From Apostichopus japonicus (Eukaryota; Echinodermata; Holothuroidea; Aspidochirotida; Stichopodidae), in the NCBI RefSeq assembly GCF_037975245.1, contig NC_092565.1, positions 17,589,999-17,653,998 on the forward strand: DNA of 64,000 nucleotides, written 5' to 3'. Both the position numbers and the translations under genes were made by a program. The notes under the pieces are model-generated. The model worked only from the letters and a program-made list of their open reading frames with translations, was not told the origin of the DNA and ran no database searches. Below, piece by piece: positions 11,301 to 21,710 of this stretch (positions are counted from its first letter, which is position 1; each line of letters starts with the position of its first letter).

Positions 11301-13786
11301 TATGTAGTCAATCAAAGTACTGTTTTTAAGTTGGCCAAATAGGCTTCAAAGTGAAATATAGTATTAACTCATCAGTGAGGTTAGTGACTTAATTAATTTC
11401 AGTGTTTCTGCTGAATCAAAACCTCGCTAGTAATTTTTCCACTTCCTTTTTCAAGAGTTAAAGGATATGGTCTTGAATAGTATCTTCGTAATATGTGTAT
11501 TCAGAGCTAGCTTCTTTAGTATTTTTTATGCAAAATCACCTACGTATTTCTCTGTAATTAAGCAGCAAAAATTCAAATTTGATAGTTACCATTCCACGGT
11601 CTAACAACCTGGGATACTCTTTCAGAATATCTGAAATGTTAGTTGAGTGGTCTTTGATCTGCTGTTGTCTGTAAACTGCAGTTTGCCTCATGAAGTCCAA
11701 TACTTTCTCCCTTGGTTCCATGTTACATTTCAGCCACTCAGTCATCATAACCAATTCCTCTTTGTTCTCCAGATCAGCTTCTGGCAAGGACAATAAAAAC
11801 ATATATTTCCTACTGAACAGAGATGCCTTAACATCAAATTTTGAAAGTTACCATGGTTGCGGCAGGTATAACGTGTCATTAGCCAGTCTTTGATCATTGT
11901 CATGGCATGAGAGATAAGTCAAATCCTGAGAATAGTTGGTAAAAACCTATTACACACCTCTCAATTTTGGTGGAGTGGACACTTTAGTCAAAGGAGTAGG
12001 TGGACTTGATGCACTGGGGGAATCTTTCACCATGGCAATCTTCTTTTTACATACGTAGCGTAGGTGCTCTTCTAGATACCCTGTCGCCGGTCGTCCTGTG
12101 GCACCTTTGCAATACCATGCTTCCTGCACATGAAATCAGCATACTCCTTTATCAAACTGAAAATCAAACCTTCCTTATAGCTTCAGATCTTACACAGTAT
12201 GGAAGCAAAATTCAAGCTAACTCAGAAAATTATGTGACTTATTGATCTACATGTAAGGCTGTTGTACACCAACATGTAGAACTTCATAGCTGGTTGAAAC
12301 TAAGGCTTTTAGCCAGCAAACAACAAACATGTCTTGTACATGTTCCACAACTGCACGGTAACAATATGGACGCTATGACTAAGGACACTGTGGCACTACA
12401 TACTGTCCTCACATAATTTTGTATGCTTACTGATGAAACAGTATTGTCCCAGGGGACACTATGACAATTGATTTTAAGTGATAAGCCTGAAAGTAATGGG
12501 TTTGACCCTAATTGCACATATCATCAATAAGTTGCAGAATTCTGATATTTTATGGAATAAGGAGGGTACCTACTGAACAACAAACTCAATTAATACCTTG
12601 GTTAGATTGAGAGATGAAGCCCACTGAAAACCAGTGCCTATGTTACAGTTTTTGGATTTCCCAATGTGAAATTTGAACATCCATTTTGATATTTTTAACA
12701 TATTAAAAGGCCTTGTCACCCTAGTGCTGACTTCAATTAGAAATTATTCAGTTAAATGATGCCTATATAATCCTGGTAGTATTGAAAATAGATTTCAGTA
12801 TCACAGTCCTCTATGAGATGAACAAATTACTTGGTAGAACCCACAGAAGATTATATAACTTGACTACAGATGCAAAAAGGATTGATATTGTGGGCAGTGT
12901 GTTGTGTTCCACATTTTAGAGACATTTTTAAAGGGCAGCTAGGAAAAGGAAACTAGTCACCTCAACACAACAACAAAAGTGGTCTATACTATGGCTAATG
13001 ACAATAAAGCCGAGGGATATTAGAACATAAACATGCTTACATAACCCAAGGGAGATTCTGGATCCTTCAGAAAAAGAAAAAAAATCAACAACTGCTGCTG
13101 CTAACGCTGCCTTAATGAAGGAGCTTGGCCTGTAGATTAAAAAGGAAATAGGTAAAATGTTGACAACAATACAGCAAATTGTATCCTATCTATTGAAACA
13201 ATCCATTCAGAAACATAACCATATTGAATATTTTTTATTATAAATTCTATTAAAAATATCTCTTGGTCTCCAGGGCATTTGAAAAGCCTATTAATCCGTG
13301 TTTATATTAGGAGGGTCTGCTATTCCCATAATATATCATAGTATATCATAGACATCGTAGATGTCTTAAACTAGCTATACTTACTTATCTCCATAATGAT
13401 CAACCATGTGACTAGTACAAATTTCCACAAGAATGTGTCGATCCTGTTTTGAACATAATTTCTTGCAAGAGATGCTTCATTTAACATCGACTAAAGCACT
13501 GTGTTAAACTCAGTGGCAGTTTAGTAGTATACTGTTACTAATATTACTAGTGTTAGTATTAGGCATACTAGTATAGTACTACTACTAGTATTAACGTTAG
13601 CCTAGTATAAGCCTAACGTTGGCCTATGAGCCTAACGTTATACTGTCACTGGGGGTCTCAGTACCCACATAAGTTCATACTTTTTACCGATGTTAAGCTA
13701 CACTTACCGATGAAAGTTTCATGTAGAGACTCGACCTCGTATTTTTTCAAGAAAATCAAGACAGCACTGTCTTCGATATCTGCCAT
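8400..13786 (-). CDS. SAMD3-like protein (eight exons) carried by the transposon
   Basis: Eight minus-strand exons with GT-AG borders and matching phases can be placed: 13,708-13,786, 13,385-13,490, 13,041-13,129, 11,958-12,119, 11,590-11,780, 10,268-10,427, 9,345-9,427 and 8,400-8,717. They total 1,188 nt (395 aa). Exon 1 starts MADIEDSAVLIFLKKYEVES, the start of a SAM-like helix bundle. Exon 5 has EWLKCNMEPREKV and ILKEYPRLLD, exon 6 IEQDFSVLWPEHKDHLHEKW, and exon 8 QTFVILERRPVPQESLLKAI. These match the order of invertebrate and fish 'SAM domain-containing protein 3-like' proteins, whose function is not known. One in-frame TGA at 13,477-13,479, early in exon 2, is the only visible defect. 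The gene is wholly inside the element and opposite in direction to the host LRAT gene. It could be a captured host gene or a normal accessory gene of this transposon family. Confidence 0.7.
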
Positions 13787-14095
13787 GGCGTTAGCTGTAA
13801 TCTTGATTACTAAACCACCCTGTCAGCGATCGTACTATGCATGACGTGTTATGTAGTGTGTGTTATAGATGCTGCACTGATGTACGTACAGTGTACATGA
13901 TGTGTACGCGCGAATTTTTTACTCAGTGAGCGGTAAAGTTATAAACAAGTTGGTTAAACGTCGGACTGTGAAATGTACATACTTATTGGAATAGCCCAAA
14001 ATCTGCCAGTTAACCAACTTAAGGGTACAAACTAACCAATTAAGTGAACGGGGGTCTTATACTATTCTTTTTTTAACCAACGTTTTAAGAGTGCG

Positions 14096-14884
14096 AGATT
14101 TGTAGTTATGGTTGGTCAAATTGCACGTGCAGAGGGGGTTGAAGAAATCGTGAAAGTGAGTACAGGAATGACAAATGCAAATTTGGTTGGCGGTGTATTG
14201 TACCTTGTTTCTGAGGGAATGTTTTGCTGCATGGATATGTACAAGCTAGCTGGTATGAGGCGTGACAAAAGTATAACTACTAAGCAGTTTATAAACTTGG
14301 CAGTTAAGCGTGTGTTACTAGCGATCAGTAAAGTTATTGTAGGAACTGCAACGGGAATCATTGGTGCTGGGGCAGGGACAATTGCTGGTGGAGTAATTGG
14401 GGCTATAGTATCGCTAGGCTCCCCGCCAGGTATAGTGATTGGCGCGGGAATTGGATCATTAATTGGTAGTATAGCAGGTGGAGTTGGTGGTGTTGCTACT
14501 TTGAATGGTTCTAGGACAATCATATGGTCCCTTTCGCACTCCAAGGATGTTGAATCTATTGAAAAGTTATGCCTTGGTGACCATGTCATCCTTCCAGGAG
14601 AAGCTTTCATGCATCCACGTTGCCATGCCATTATATCTGGTATAGTTTGCGCAAATAATCAAATAAAAGTGATAAGAAACGACTATAAACGTGGTGTCGT
14701 CGAAGAATACATTGACTATGTGCCAATGAAGAGAATGGTGTATGGTTTAGGGGAATGTTACCCGGTACCAACAGTCCTAGAAAATGCAAGAAGTAAACTT
14801 GGTAACAAGAGGTATAGCATTGCTACTTACAACTGCAAAACATTTGCAGTGGAACAAAAGATGAAAAAGGAACTTAACTTTTGA
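14096..14884 (+). CDS. LRAT-like protein with glycine zipper, 3' half of a transposon-split gene
   Basis: From ATG 14,108 the frame encodes 258 aa, and it is also open from 14,096 at the transposon edge. Residues 79-130 form a glycine-zipper membrane segment with GIIGAGAGTIAGGVIG and IGAGIGSLIGSIAGG, interrupted by a GSPPG turn. A second LRAT-like domain follows, with LGDHVILPGE, a histidine box RCHAIISG (His173) and a cysteine box YNCKTFAVEQ (Cys243). The zipper suggests insertion in or association with membranes (inference). The frame joins exactly to codon 246 of 6,024-6,761 across the transposon, with RFVV replacing the apparent start. If transcription still starts at the old promoter, this half is cut off by 7.3 kb. 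It could be a separate gene only if a new promoter lies in the transposon end. Confidence 0.75.
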   Translation, partial: RFVVMVGQIARAEGVEEIVKVSTGMTNANLVGGVLYLVSEGMFCCMDMYKLAGMRRDKSITTKQFINLAVKRVLLAISKVIVGTATGIIGAGAGTIAGGVIGAIVSLGSPPGIVIGAGIGSLIGSIAGGVGGVATLNGSRTIIWSLSHSKDVESIEKLCLGDHVILPGEAFMHPRCHAIISGIVCANNQIKVIRNDYKRGVVEEYIDYVPMKRMVYGLGECYPVPTVLENARSKLGNKRYSIATYNCKTFAVEQKMKKELNF

Positions 14885-15985
14885 ACTGTGTAATTACATC
14901 TCTACCCATATTGAAATTAAAGCAAATTTTTGGCCCTTATAGGAAAGAAAAATTTATGATTACTGAAATATTGAATTTGAGAGATTAAACGAACCGTGAC
15001 CAGGAAGGAAGGATTTATCAATTATGAGCTCGATTTTTAATACTTAAAACTGTTATAGACATTGTATATAATATAGTAAACTTCGAATTTCTGTGTTAAT
15101 GCACCTTCCAAATGGGCTAGTAGGATTATTAGTGAGTCAAATATCAAACTTATCATGTTTTAGTAACGCTCAATATTATTAACTCCTATATCGGTAACGT
15201 TTAGAAGGTAGGGAAGTTATAACAACTTTCTAAAAGTCTGAATGTTTACATTTTTTGCGTGTATTTTGTTAATGACGCAGAATGCGTCATTTCTGCTTCT
15301 ATTATAAATCAGTCATTAAATACACTGCACTTGATTACATATATCTTTATTTTGTTTAAGGTCACAGTTTGAGCTCAATTTCAGCTTCAGTATCTTATAT
15401 CTTACTTAAATGTTCTTTTTTTCCCCTATTGTCTAACGACGGTACATGATGTGCAGTGGAGTGCACAAAGCAGTGTAGTAATTTTTAAAATGTTCATACC
15501 ACGGCTGAGACAAAATACTTTAATCACACTTGCTAGTTGGAATTGTTGAATCATTTCTAATAACTTATGTACAGTAGTTTTGTGTATTGCAGTAATGGCG
15601 TGGTGATTCCATTTATTGTAAATAACCAGATTTTAGCACGGTATGTTAAACTATCTAATCATAATACAAATTAGTGATGTATTAATGGCATAATTGTAAT
15701 CCAATATAGACAATAGCTGAACTTCAATCTGTACAGGCTTATAAATGTGTCTTGTATCAAGACTAATTCATTACGGTAAACTACTGGACAGGTAACATGT
15801 AAATAATTTATCCCTACTTGTTGCAGCACTCTCCACAGATAATATCTAGGAACGTAAGAAAAGAATATTACGCAAGTTGTTAGTGTAAATTATGTACAAG
15901 TTTTTTCTCGTAAGTAGCACTATTATTTTCCTTGTAAAGAATGTGTACTTAATTCACACATATCATTCTATAGCTTGTTACGTAG
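14885..15985. other. Downstream non-coding stretch
   Basis: AT-rich sequence follows the LRAT stop. I see no gene, no repeat shared within the window, and no element ends. Confidence 0.35.
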
Positions 15986-15989
15986 ATAC

Positions 15990-16165
15990 ATAGAAGCTAT
16001 GTGGCCAAAAAGGTAGACAAAAGTATTACTATTAAGCAGTTTATCGCAATGCTTCCCAAGTGTGATACTAGCGATCAATAGAGTTCTCGTGGGAACTACA
16101 ACCGGAATTGCTGGTTGAGTTGGGGAAATTGCTGGTGGAGTAATTGGGGGTTCGATGTAATCTGC
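15990..16165 (+). pseudogene. LRAT-family relic, glycine-zipper region
   Basis: This short block is collinear with 14,240-14,415 of the intact 3' half. It shares the DKSITxKQF-encoding stretch, the CTAGCGATCA word, GTGGGAACTACAACCGG and ATTGCTGGTGGAGTAATTGG. Frameshifts and stops break the frame (for example a TAG within AGCGATCAATAGAG). It is a single fragment of about 175 bp with no flanking exon remnants, so it is a dead fragment of another family member. Confidence 0.75.
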
Positions 16166-16378
16166 AGCCGGTTGAATTGTTGACATGGCCTACTGTTCAC
16201 TTGTTGGTAGCATCTGTAAACCAACTATTTCCCGATATCTTAAAATGACATTACTGAACTTTCCGCTTCTGCATAAAGCATCTCTGTTTGTTGGTTTCTC
16301 ATACACATGTTATGGACAGAACAGGCAAAGTAAATAATGCATCTGAAGAAGGGTCTGAAATGGCTTGGACAAATGAAT

Positions 16379-17580
16379 TGATATTTGATGATCTGGATTT
16401 ACCAATTTTTTAATCTTACCTATTTTGTCAAACTGTAGAGTTTTCTGTATGTTAATTTCCTATATTAACTAGTGTGTATCCTATTGTTTGACTAGAAAAC
16501 CCGAAATCCTATACAAACGCTAAATTCTGCTGTGATCAATACTTGTCGGTAGAGACATTGTCAGTACGTAACCGTGTAGTTCCAAATACATATATAAGTG
16601 GGAGGTAAATGTTGATTTTCCAGTAAGCAAGAATATATTTGTTCTTTTTTCAATCATACTGAGCAACATTCACTCTCTTGTAAAGTGCATTAAACCACTC
16701 GATATCATTTACGACATTAACTTTACGTGATCATCATCCACTCGCGTCATTACGTATTCTCAAATTTGGTCAAATGTATTATGCGTTAAAGGTCGGCTGT
16801 ACAGGGAGTTGTGTTTTCTTCTAATTCAAATTAACAAATATGGTCAAACCATAGTAGGTTTGTTATGTAGTTTAATGTTTTTCTATAACTTTTGAAAAAA
16901 GGACGTTTAACTTGATCTTCATCTTGGAATGTCATTTGTCAATCACTTGTATAATGTCTCCTTTTTTACATTTTACATGTTTTTCAAGGATATTTTGATG
17001 ATCTGGATTAAACAAATTTTAATCTTTCCTATTTTGCCAAACTGCAAGTTGTCTGTATGTTAATCATCCTATATTTGCTTGTGTATCCTATTGTTTCATA
17101 AGAATACCCGAAATTCTATATAAAAGCTAAATTCTGCTGCGATCAATACTTGTCGGTAACGACTTTTGTCATTGCGTAACCTTGTAGTTCCACATACATA
17201 TACATGTGAGAGGTAAATGTTGATTTTCCAGTAAATAAGAATATATGTGTTCTTTTTCAATCATACTGAGCAAATGCACTCTCTTCACGAACTGTAAAAG
17301 TGTGTTAAACCACTCGATATAATTTTCGACATTTACTTTACACGATCGTCATCCACTCGCGTCATTACGTATTTTCTCTCAAATTTAGTCAAATGTATTG
17401 GGCGTCCACGGTCGGCTGTGCAGGTTGCTTAATGATTTTTGTTTTGTTAATTCAAATTTACATATATGGTCAAACTAAGGTATAAGTTTGTTATATAGTC
17501 CTCAGTTTATCTATAACTTTTGAAAAAAAAGCGTGTTTTATTTGATCTTCATCTTGGCATGTCACTCACTTTTATTATTT
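16379..17580 (+). repeat. Diverged 609-bp tandem duplication
   Basis: Block 16,379-16,987 and block 16,988-17,580 are collinear throughout. Shared words include GATGATCTGGATT, GATCAATACTTGTCGGTA, CCACTCGCGTCATTACGTA and TTGATCTTCATCTTGG. They differ by many substitutions and small indels, so the duplication is old. No coding sequence is evident in either copy. Confidence 0.8.
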
Positions 17581-17589
17581 ATCCTTTTC

Positions 17590-18397
17590 TTTTTTGGACA
17601 AAACGGTGACCAAATTTGATTGGATACTTATACCCAACGCTTTTAGAGTGTATTTAGTCAGTTGCAGTTTATAATAGCTGTAGAAATGTAGCCTTTCAGT
17701 TATACATCTCATAGCCAATATGGGATAGTCTTCAGACGTACTACTTTGTTGTTGTCCCTGAGATTTGGGGATGTAGTCTGTTTCGCTATGTAGAAATGTT
17801 TGCTCATTAGTGTAATATCGTAGTAAAACATATCAAATTGTATTTTGTCTTGTAACCGGTATCAATACATCGCTTTAAATGGAGACCGCCAGCTTTGTGT
17901 GTATTTCTTGTGTGTTTCTGGTAGTTGACTTAGATTTATTTTCAATTTATTTATTTATCAAATCAGAGGTGGTTATTGACGGCGAAACAAACTGAACTCC
18001 TACCAGCGAAATAATGTCACTCAAATACAATTAGAGTTTCACTGGTTTATGGTGACCGTGCTGTATTGGCCGCATTGATAATACTAACACTATTGCAGCG
18101 ACTACGACACTAACTGCGATATATTACTGGACTGAATCGGTAGCCCACTGATAAAGACTGGTGATAGCAATGATGGTTCAAACTGCAAAAGGGTAAACAC
18201 AACAAAAATATTCTTGAGTTACAGATGTACGGGTATAACAACAATCATATTAATGTCAAGAGTGCAAGACATAGGCCTACAGAAGCTCATAACACATGAA
18301 CAAATACTTGTAAACATTCACTATACTGTCTTAAGCTAGGCAGTCATTAAACGCCATTGCACCCTGACACTCACTAATCAGGCCAAACGTGACACCA
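17590..18397. other. Non-coding stretch
   Basis: I see no gene or element ends between the tandem duplication and the hAT insertion at 18,406. Confidence 0.35.
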
Positions 18398-18405
18398 TTA
18401 TAACC

Positions 18406-19037
18406 TAAGGTGACCAGACGTCCCCGATTTTCGGGGACAGTCCCCGATTACAGTGTGCTGTCCCCGATGAACAAGTGTCCCCGAAGATGTCCCCGAGTTC
18501 GTCAAAATGTTCAGGTATTTCGAAAATATCCCACATTATTAGTAAAATAATTGTAAAAACATATTTCCGAGGAGTAAGCATCAGTAGAAAGGGTGTTTCC
18601 TCTCATGAATGATAGAACTCAGGGAAATCTCAGCTGGAGGTTGAAACCGTGAAAGCCATGCTGCAAGTCAGAACCCATTTCAGCATGTCTTGTGTGGAAT
18701 TCAGCAAAATGCTCAGTAGCACCAAAGAAGTATTGATGAAAATACACTCTTCAAAGAAGTACTGTGCACTAAGACCAATTGATTACGAATTTATGACACA
18801 AGCAACTCAAAAGCTCTCAAAGAACCATGTTAAGTAAGTGAATTTTCATCTAAGAAAAAGCTAAATAAAATTGATTTAAAAAGTGCTTCTAAGTATCACC
18901 ATTTTACATCTAAGCACCTGAGGCACTTGAAATTTTTCCAAAGGGGAAGGGGGGGACACCCCTCCCCTTCAACCGCTCCCCATTCCAGTCACGCAATAAA
19001 TGTCCCTGATTCCAGTCAGGAAAATATGGTCACTTTA
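18406..19037. mobile_element. Small hAT-type insertion with perfect 8-bp target duplication
   Basis: The 632-bp element begins TAAGGTGACCAGACG and ends, inverted, TAAAGTGACCATA. TTATAACC is repeated exactly on both sides (18,398-18,405 and 19,038-19,045). The left end has several TCCCCGA/TCGGGGA boxes that can pair with one another. The interior holds the end of a transposase-like frame at 18,649-18,837, so it is a deletion derivative rather than a random MITE. Confidence 0.85.
18649..18837 (+). pseudogene. hAT-like transposase fragment inside the small hAT element
   Basis: A 62-codon frame reads VKAMLQVRTHFSMSCVEF, then LSSTKEVLMKIHSSKKY. This resembles the last part of KIAA1586-like or other hAT-derived proteins, where a Cys-containing helix is followed by a Lys/His/Ser end (family knowledge, weak match). 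It is far shorter than a transposase, and nothing upstream within the element continues it. It is a leftover of the autonomous parent. Confidence 0.45.
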
Positions 19038-19045
19038 TTATAACC

Positions 19046-20085
19046 GCGATAACATCTATATATGCTCTCAAGCATATGGAGGATAAACGAATGCAGCACA
19101 TCCTGTCACAATATATACTCATATTCCACACCATGCGCAACACATTAGGCTAAAAATTAATACAAAACGCCTCCCTACCGTGAAGTCTGCAATCACATGG
19201 CCCCAACATATGTAAATAGTGAACATTCTTTAAAGCCTAGGCTCTCGCTTCAAACAACTTATATACCAAAGTATATGCCCCATTGAGGTTTGTCAATCAT
19301 ACTAGGGAACAAGAAAACAAACATTAAATCACAGAAAAGCCTCAACTAAAGCCTGATAATAGATAAGTCATGTAGTAAAGGCTAATTCAATATGTTTTAA
19401 GAAAAACTCATGACAGAGTGTCTCTGTAATAGGTGTGCAGGACTTGAGATTAGTAACCTCGACTCTCATTTCAGACGAGCGCCTCCAATTGTATGTAACC
19501 TGCCTCCAACAAAGGTGCAATTACAAGAACTTATGCAATTTCTGGCTACCAAAACCAAAATAGGAAAGAGTGGTTGGGGAGTTGTGTAAGCAACAAAAGA
19601 AGGAAAGAAAAACAGAAGATAATCAAAGCAGTGGCAAAACTTTCAAAAGCACAAACCTAGCTATGAATTGTATGATTACATTTAAGGGTTTTTCTTGGAA
19701 GACTTTATCGTAGGAGAATTTGTCTGTTAAAGAATTCCAAAGATCAGCTCAAAAAAGTAAATGCATTGTCTACTCTGCTCGGTGCTAGGTTTAACCTTAT
19801 GACATATAGGTTGAGCTCCTTGTATGATACGTGGTGTATGGAAAGTTATGAACACTAGGATAACAGTCATAACGGAAGGACCCAGTTATACAAATTACTT
19901 TTATTGCCTAAAATTGCATTCAACTTGATGTCTACTTGTAGATGTGAACCTATCAAGTTTGGGATAATGCACAAAGTATTATGGCTGGATATATAGCAGT
20001 CAACGTTGATTTACTTCGCCCTAACAAGCAGTCTTACATATGCATGCTGAAGGAACACTTGTTGTCCTTCCTTGCTCTCATTTTT
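19046..20085. other. Non-coding stretch
   Basis: Nothing is recognised between the hAT insertion and the C-rich tandem array. Confidence 0.3.
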
Positions 20086-20089
20086 ATGT

Positions 20090-20326
20090 CTCCCCTCTCC
20101 CCTCTCCCCTCTCCCCTCTCCCCTCTCCCCTCTCCCCTCTCCCCTCTCCCCTCTCCCCTCTCCCCTCTCCCCTCTCCCCTCTCCCCTCTCCCCTCTCCCC
20201 TCTCCCCTCTCCCCTCTCCCCTCTCCCCTCTCCCCTCTCCCCTCTCCCCTCTCCCCTCTCCCCTCTCCCCTCTCCCCTCTCCCCTCTCCCCTCTCCCCTC
20301 TCCCCTCTCCCCTCTCCCCTCTCCCG
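20090..20326 (+). repeat. (CCCCTCT)n tandem array
   Basis: About 34 nearly perfect copies of a 7-bp pyrimidine unit give long open frames in all three forward frames and one reverse frame. These frames encode only SPLSPLP-type or GERGEGR-type repeats and are not genes. The strand asymmetry (all C/T on one strand) could favour H-DNA or G-rich structures on the other strand. Confidence 0.95.
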
Positions 20327-20339
20327 CTTTTTCTTTATA

Positions 20340-21710
20340 TAATAATTAGTTAAATATGTAAAATATATTAAAACTGACACTAGACTCATTGCATGCAAAG
20401 CCAAAATAGATTAGATCTATTACTCGATAAAAAATGGCAGCTACTTTAATCCATACACTATTCATTTAAATTTAAAGAAAAATGACAAAAATGTAACAAA
20501 GATCATTGTTTGAGTTGCGTTTTGTCGTCGAAACCTATTTTCTTTTTAAATAATATCAGAGTTAGTATTTCAGTGCTGATTTAATGTTCATAAAAGTGAA
20601 CGAGTTTAGTTAGAACAAATTGTGTACATTTTAAGCAAACATAACAAATCGTTTTAAATTAAGTCATCCCAACCTCCTGTTGTCACGTGTTATCGCGTGC
20701 TTTGAACAAAGAGTAAACAGCGGCATAAGCTTCAGAAACTGTACTGGCAATTAAAATTGTTTTATATGCGTTAAGCTACCGAACTCATATTTTGACAGAA
20801 AACCAATATAATTTTTAAAAAGGATGAAAACAAATAAAAGAAGTAATTGTATTGTATGCAAAGAGAAAGGAAATAACGAAGCATATAAGAAAAACAAAAT
20901 TGCATGATTAATCCATTATTTTAGGACGAATGAAAATGCAAGCGATGTTTGAAAAATTTGCTATTATGTTACATGTCCTCTCCTGTTTAGACACCTTGGC
21001 TTGATTGTTTCACTGATCCTCCTCCACGCAGGTGACCGAATCCGCCAAATTCTAAATTTGCCGCAACATATTCTGTTTTAATTTGAAAGGTATATTTCAA
21101 TGTTGTCTTTCGGTGAGTCAATGTAATTGGCATGATACGTTTCGAGATGTTCACTTGACGCCGTTGCCAAGTTCTTGTTATAGGATTTGTCTAAGATCGC
21201 CATAGTTGTTAGCAGTATATCTACCTCCTTCAAATCGCAGGTTTTATTGGACAAATACAAGATATCGTCAGTGATCGGCTATCCAATCACAAACGTTGGA
21301 ACGAAATTGTGTTCAAGTTATATAGCTTTTGTAGTCTGTATAAGCTCCTCTGTGAAGTCAACTTCAAAAGAAGATGTGTACAAATCCATAAGTCAGAATT
21401 ATGACAGCGGTCAAAGTAAAAATAAGGGGACATTTCTAATATAAATTATTCTTTTACCTTTAAACTTTCGCAGAAAGCCTTAATTTTTGGAAGTGGTAAA
21501 GTAAGATTCGCAAGTTTGGAATTCGAAATCTAGAGGGGAGATTTGGGGAGGCAAATTAAGTTTGATAGTCTGCTGTTTACCGATTTTCCATAACGGCTCT
21601 CGAAGGACGTAGAAAACACTTGGGGAATTCTAAAATGTGATACCAATTGAATGCCTTTGAAGATATTATTTCATTTCCCTTGTAAACATTGTGTTTCTTA
21701 AGCCCTAATT
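20340..21710. other. Non-coding flank before the segmental duplication
   Basis: No gene is recognised. The stretch is present only once in the window and ends where the duplicated unit starts. Confidence 0.35.

Larger units (their letters stand above)
6762..14093 (-). mobile_element. 7.3-kb CACTA/EnSpm-like transposon carrying a SAMD3-like gene
   Basis: The left end reads CACTCTAAAAACAGTTGG and the right end, inverted, CACTCTTAAAACGTTGG; both run on into GTTAAAAAA. The dinucleotide CG flanks both sides (6,760-6,761 and 14,094-14,095) as a 2-bp target duplication. Empty sites exist in the LRAT relics at 28.3 and 55.6 kb, which share CTGTAACTCCCCG or a close variant and continue straight on. 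Both ends hold many inverted and direct TTGGTTAA boxes, at least seven on the left (6,776-6,945) and four on the right (13,949-14,081), as expected of subterminal transposase-binding repeats. The ends and short duplication suggest the CACTA/EnSpm superfamily. No tnp2-type transposase is seen, so it may be non-autonomous with a cargo gene. Confidence 0.85.

Noticed and set aside
13520-13640. Short palindromic ACTAGTA/TAACGTTAG words as a replication origin or promoter
   Set aside because: They lie in the first intron of the SAMD3-like gene within the transposon and show no consistent spacing or conserved partner.
14116-14631. A 171-codon minus-strand frame opposite the LRAT 3' half
   Set aside because: It is a shadow of the glycine-zipper coding sequence. 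The plus strand has the recognised domain, and the reverse frame is a low-complexity Pro/Ala/Ile product.
19981-20404. Open frames of about 100-122 codons in four frames
   Set aside because: They are translations of the (CCCCTCT)n array with short non-repeat edges.
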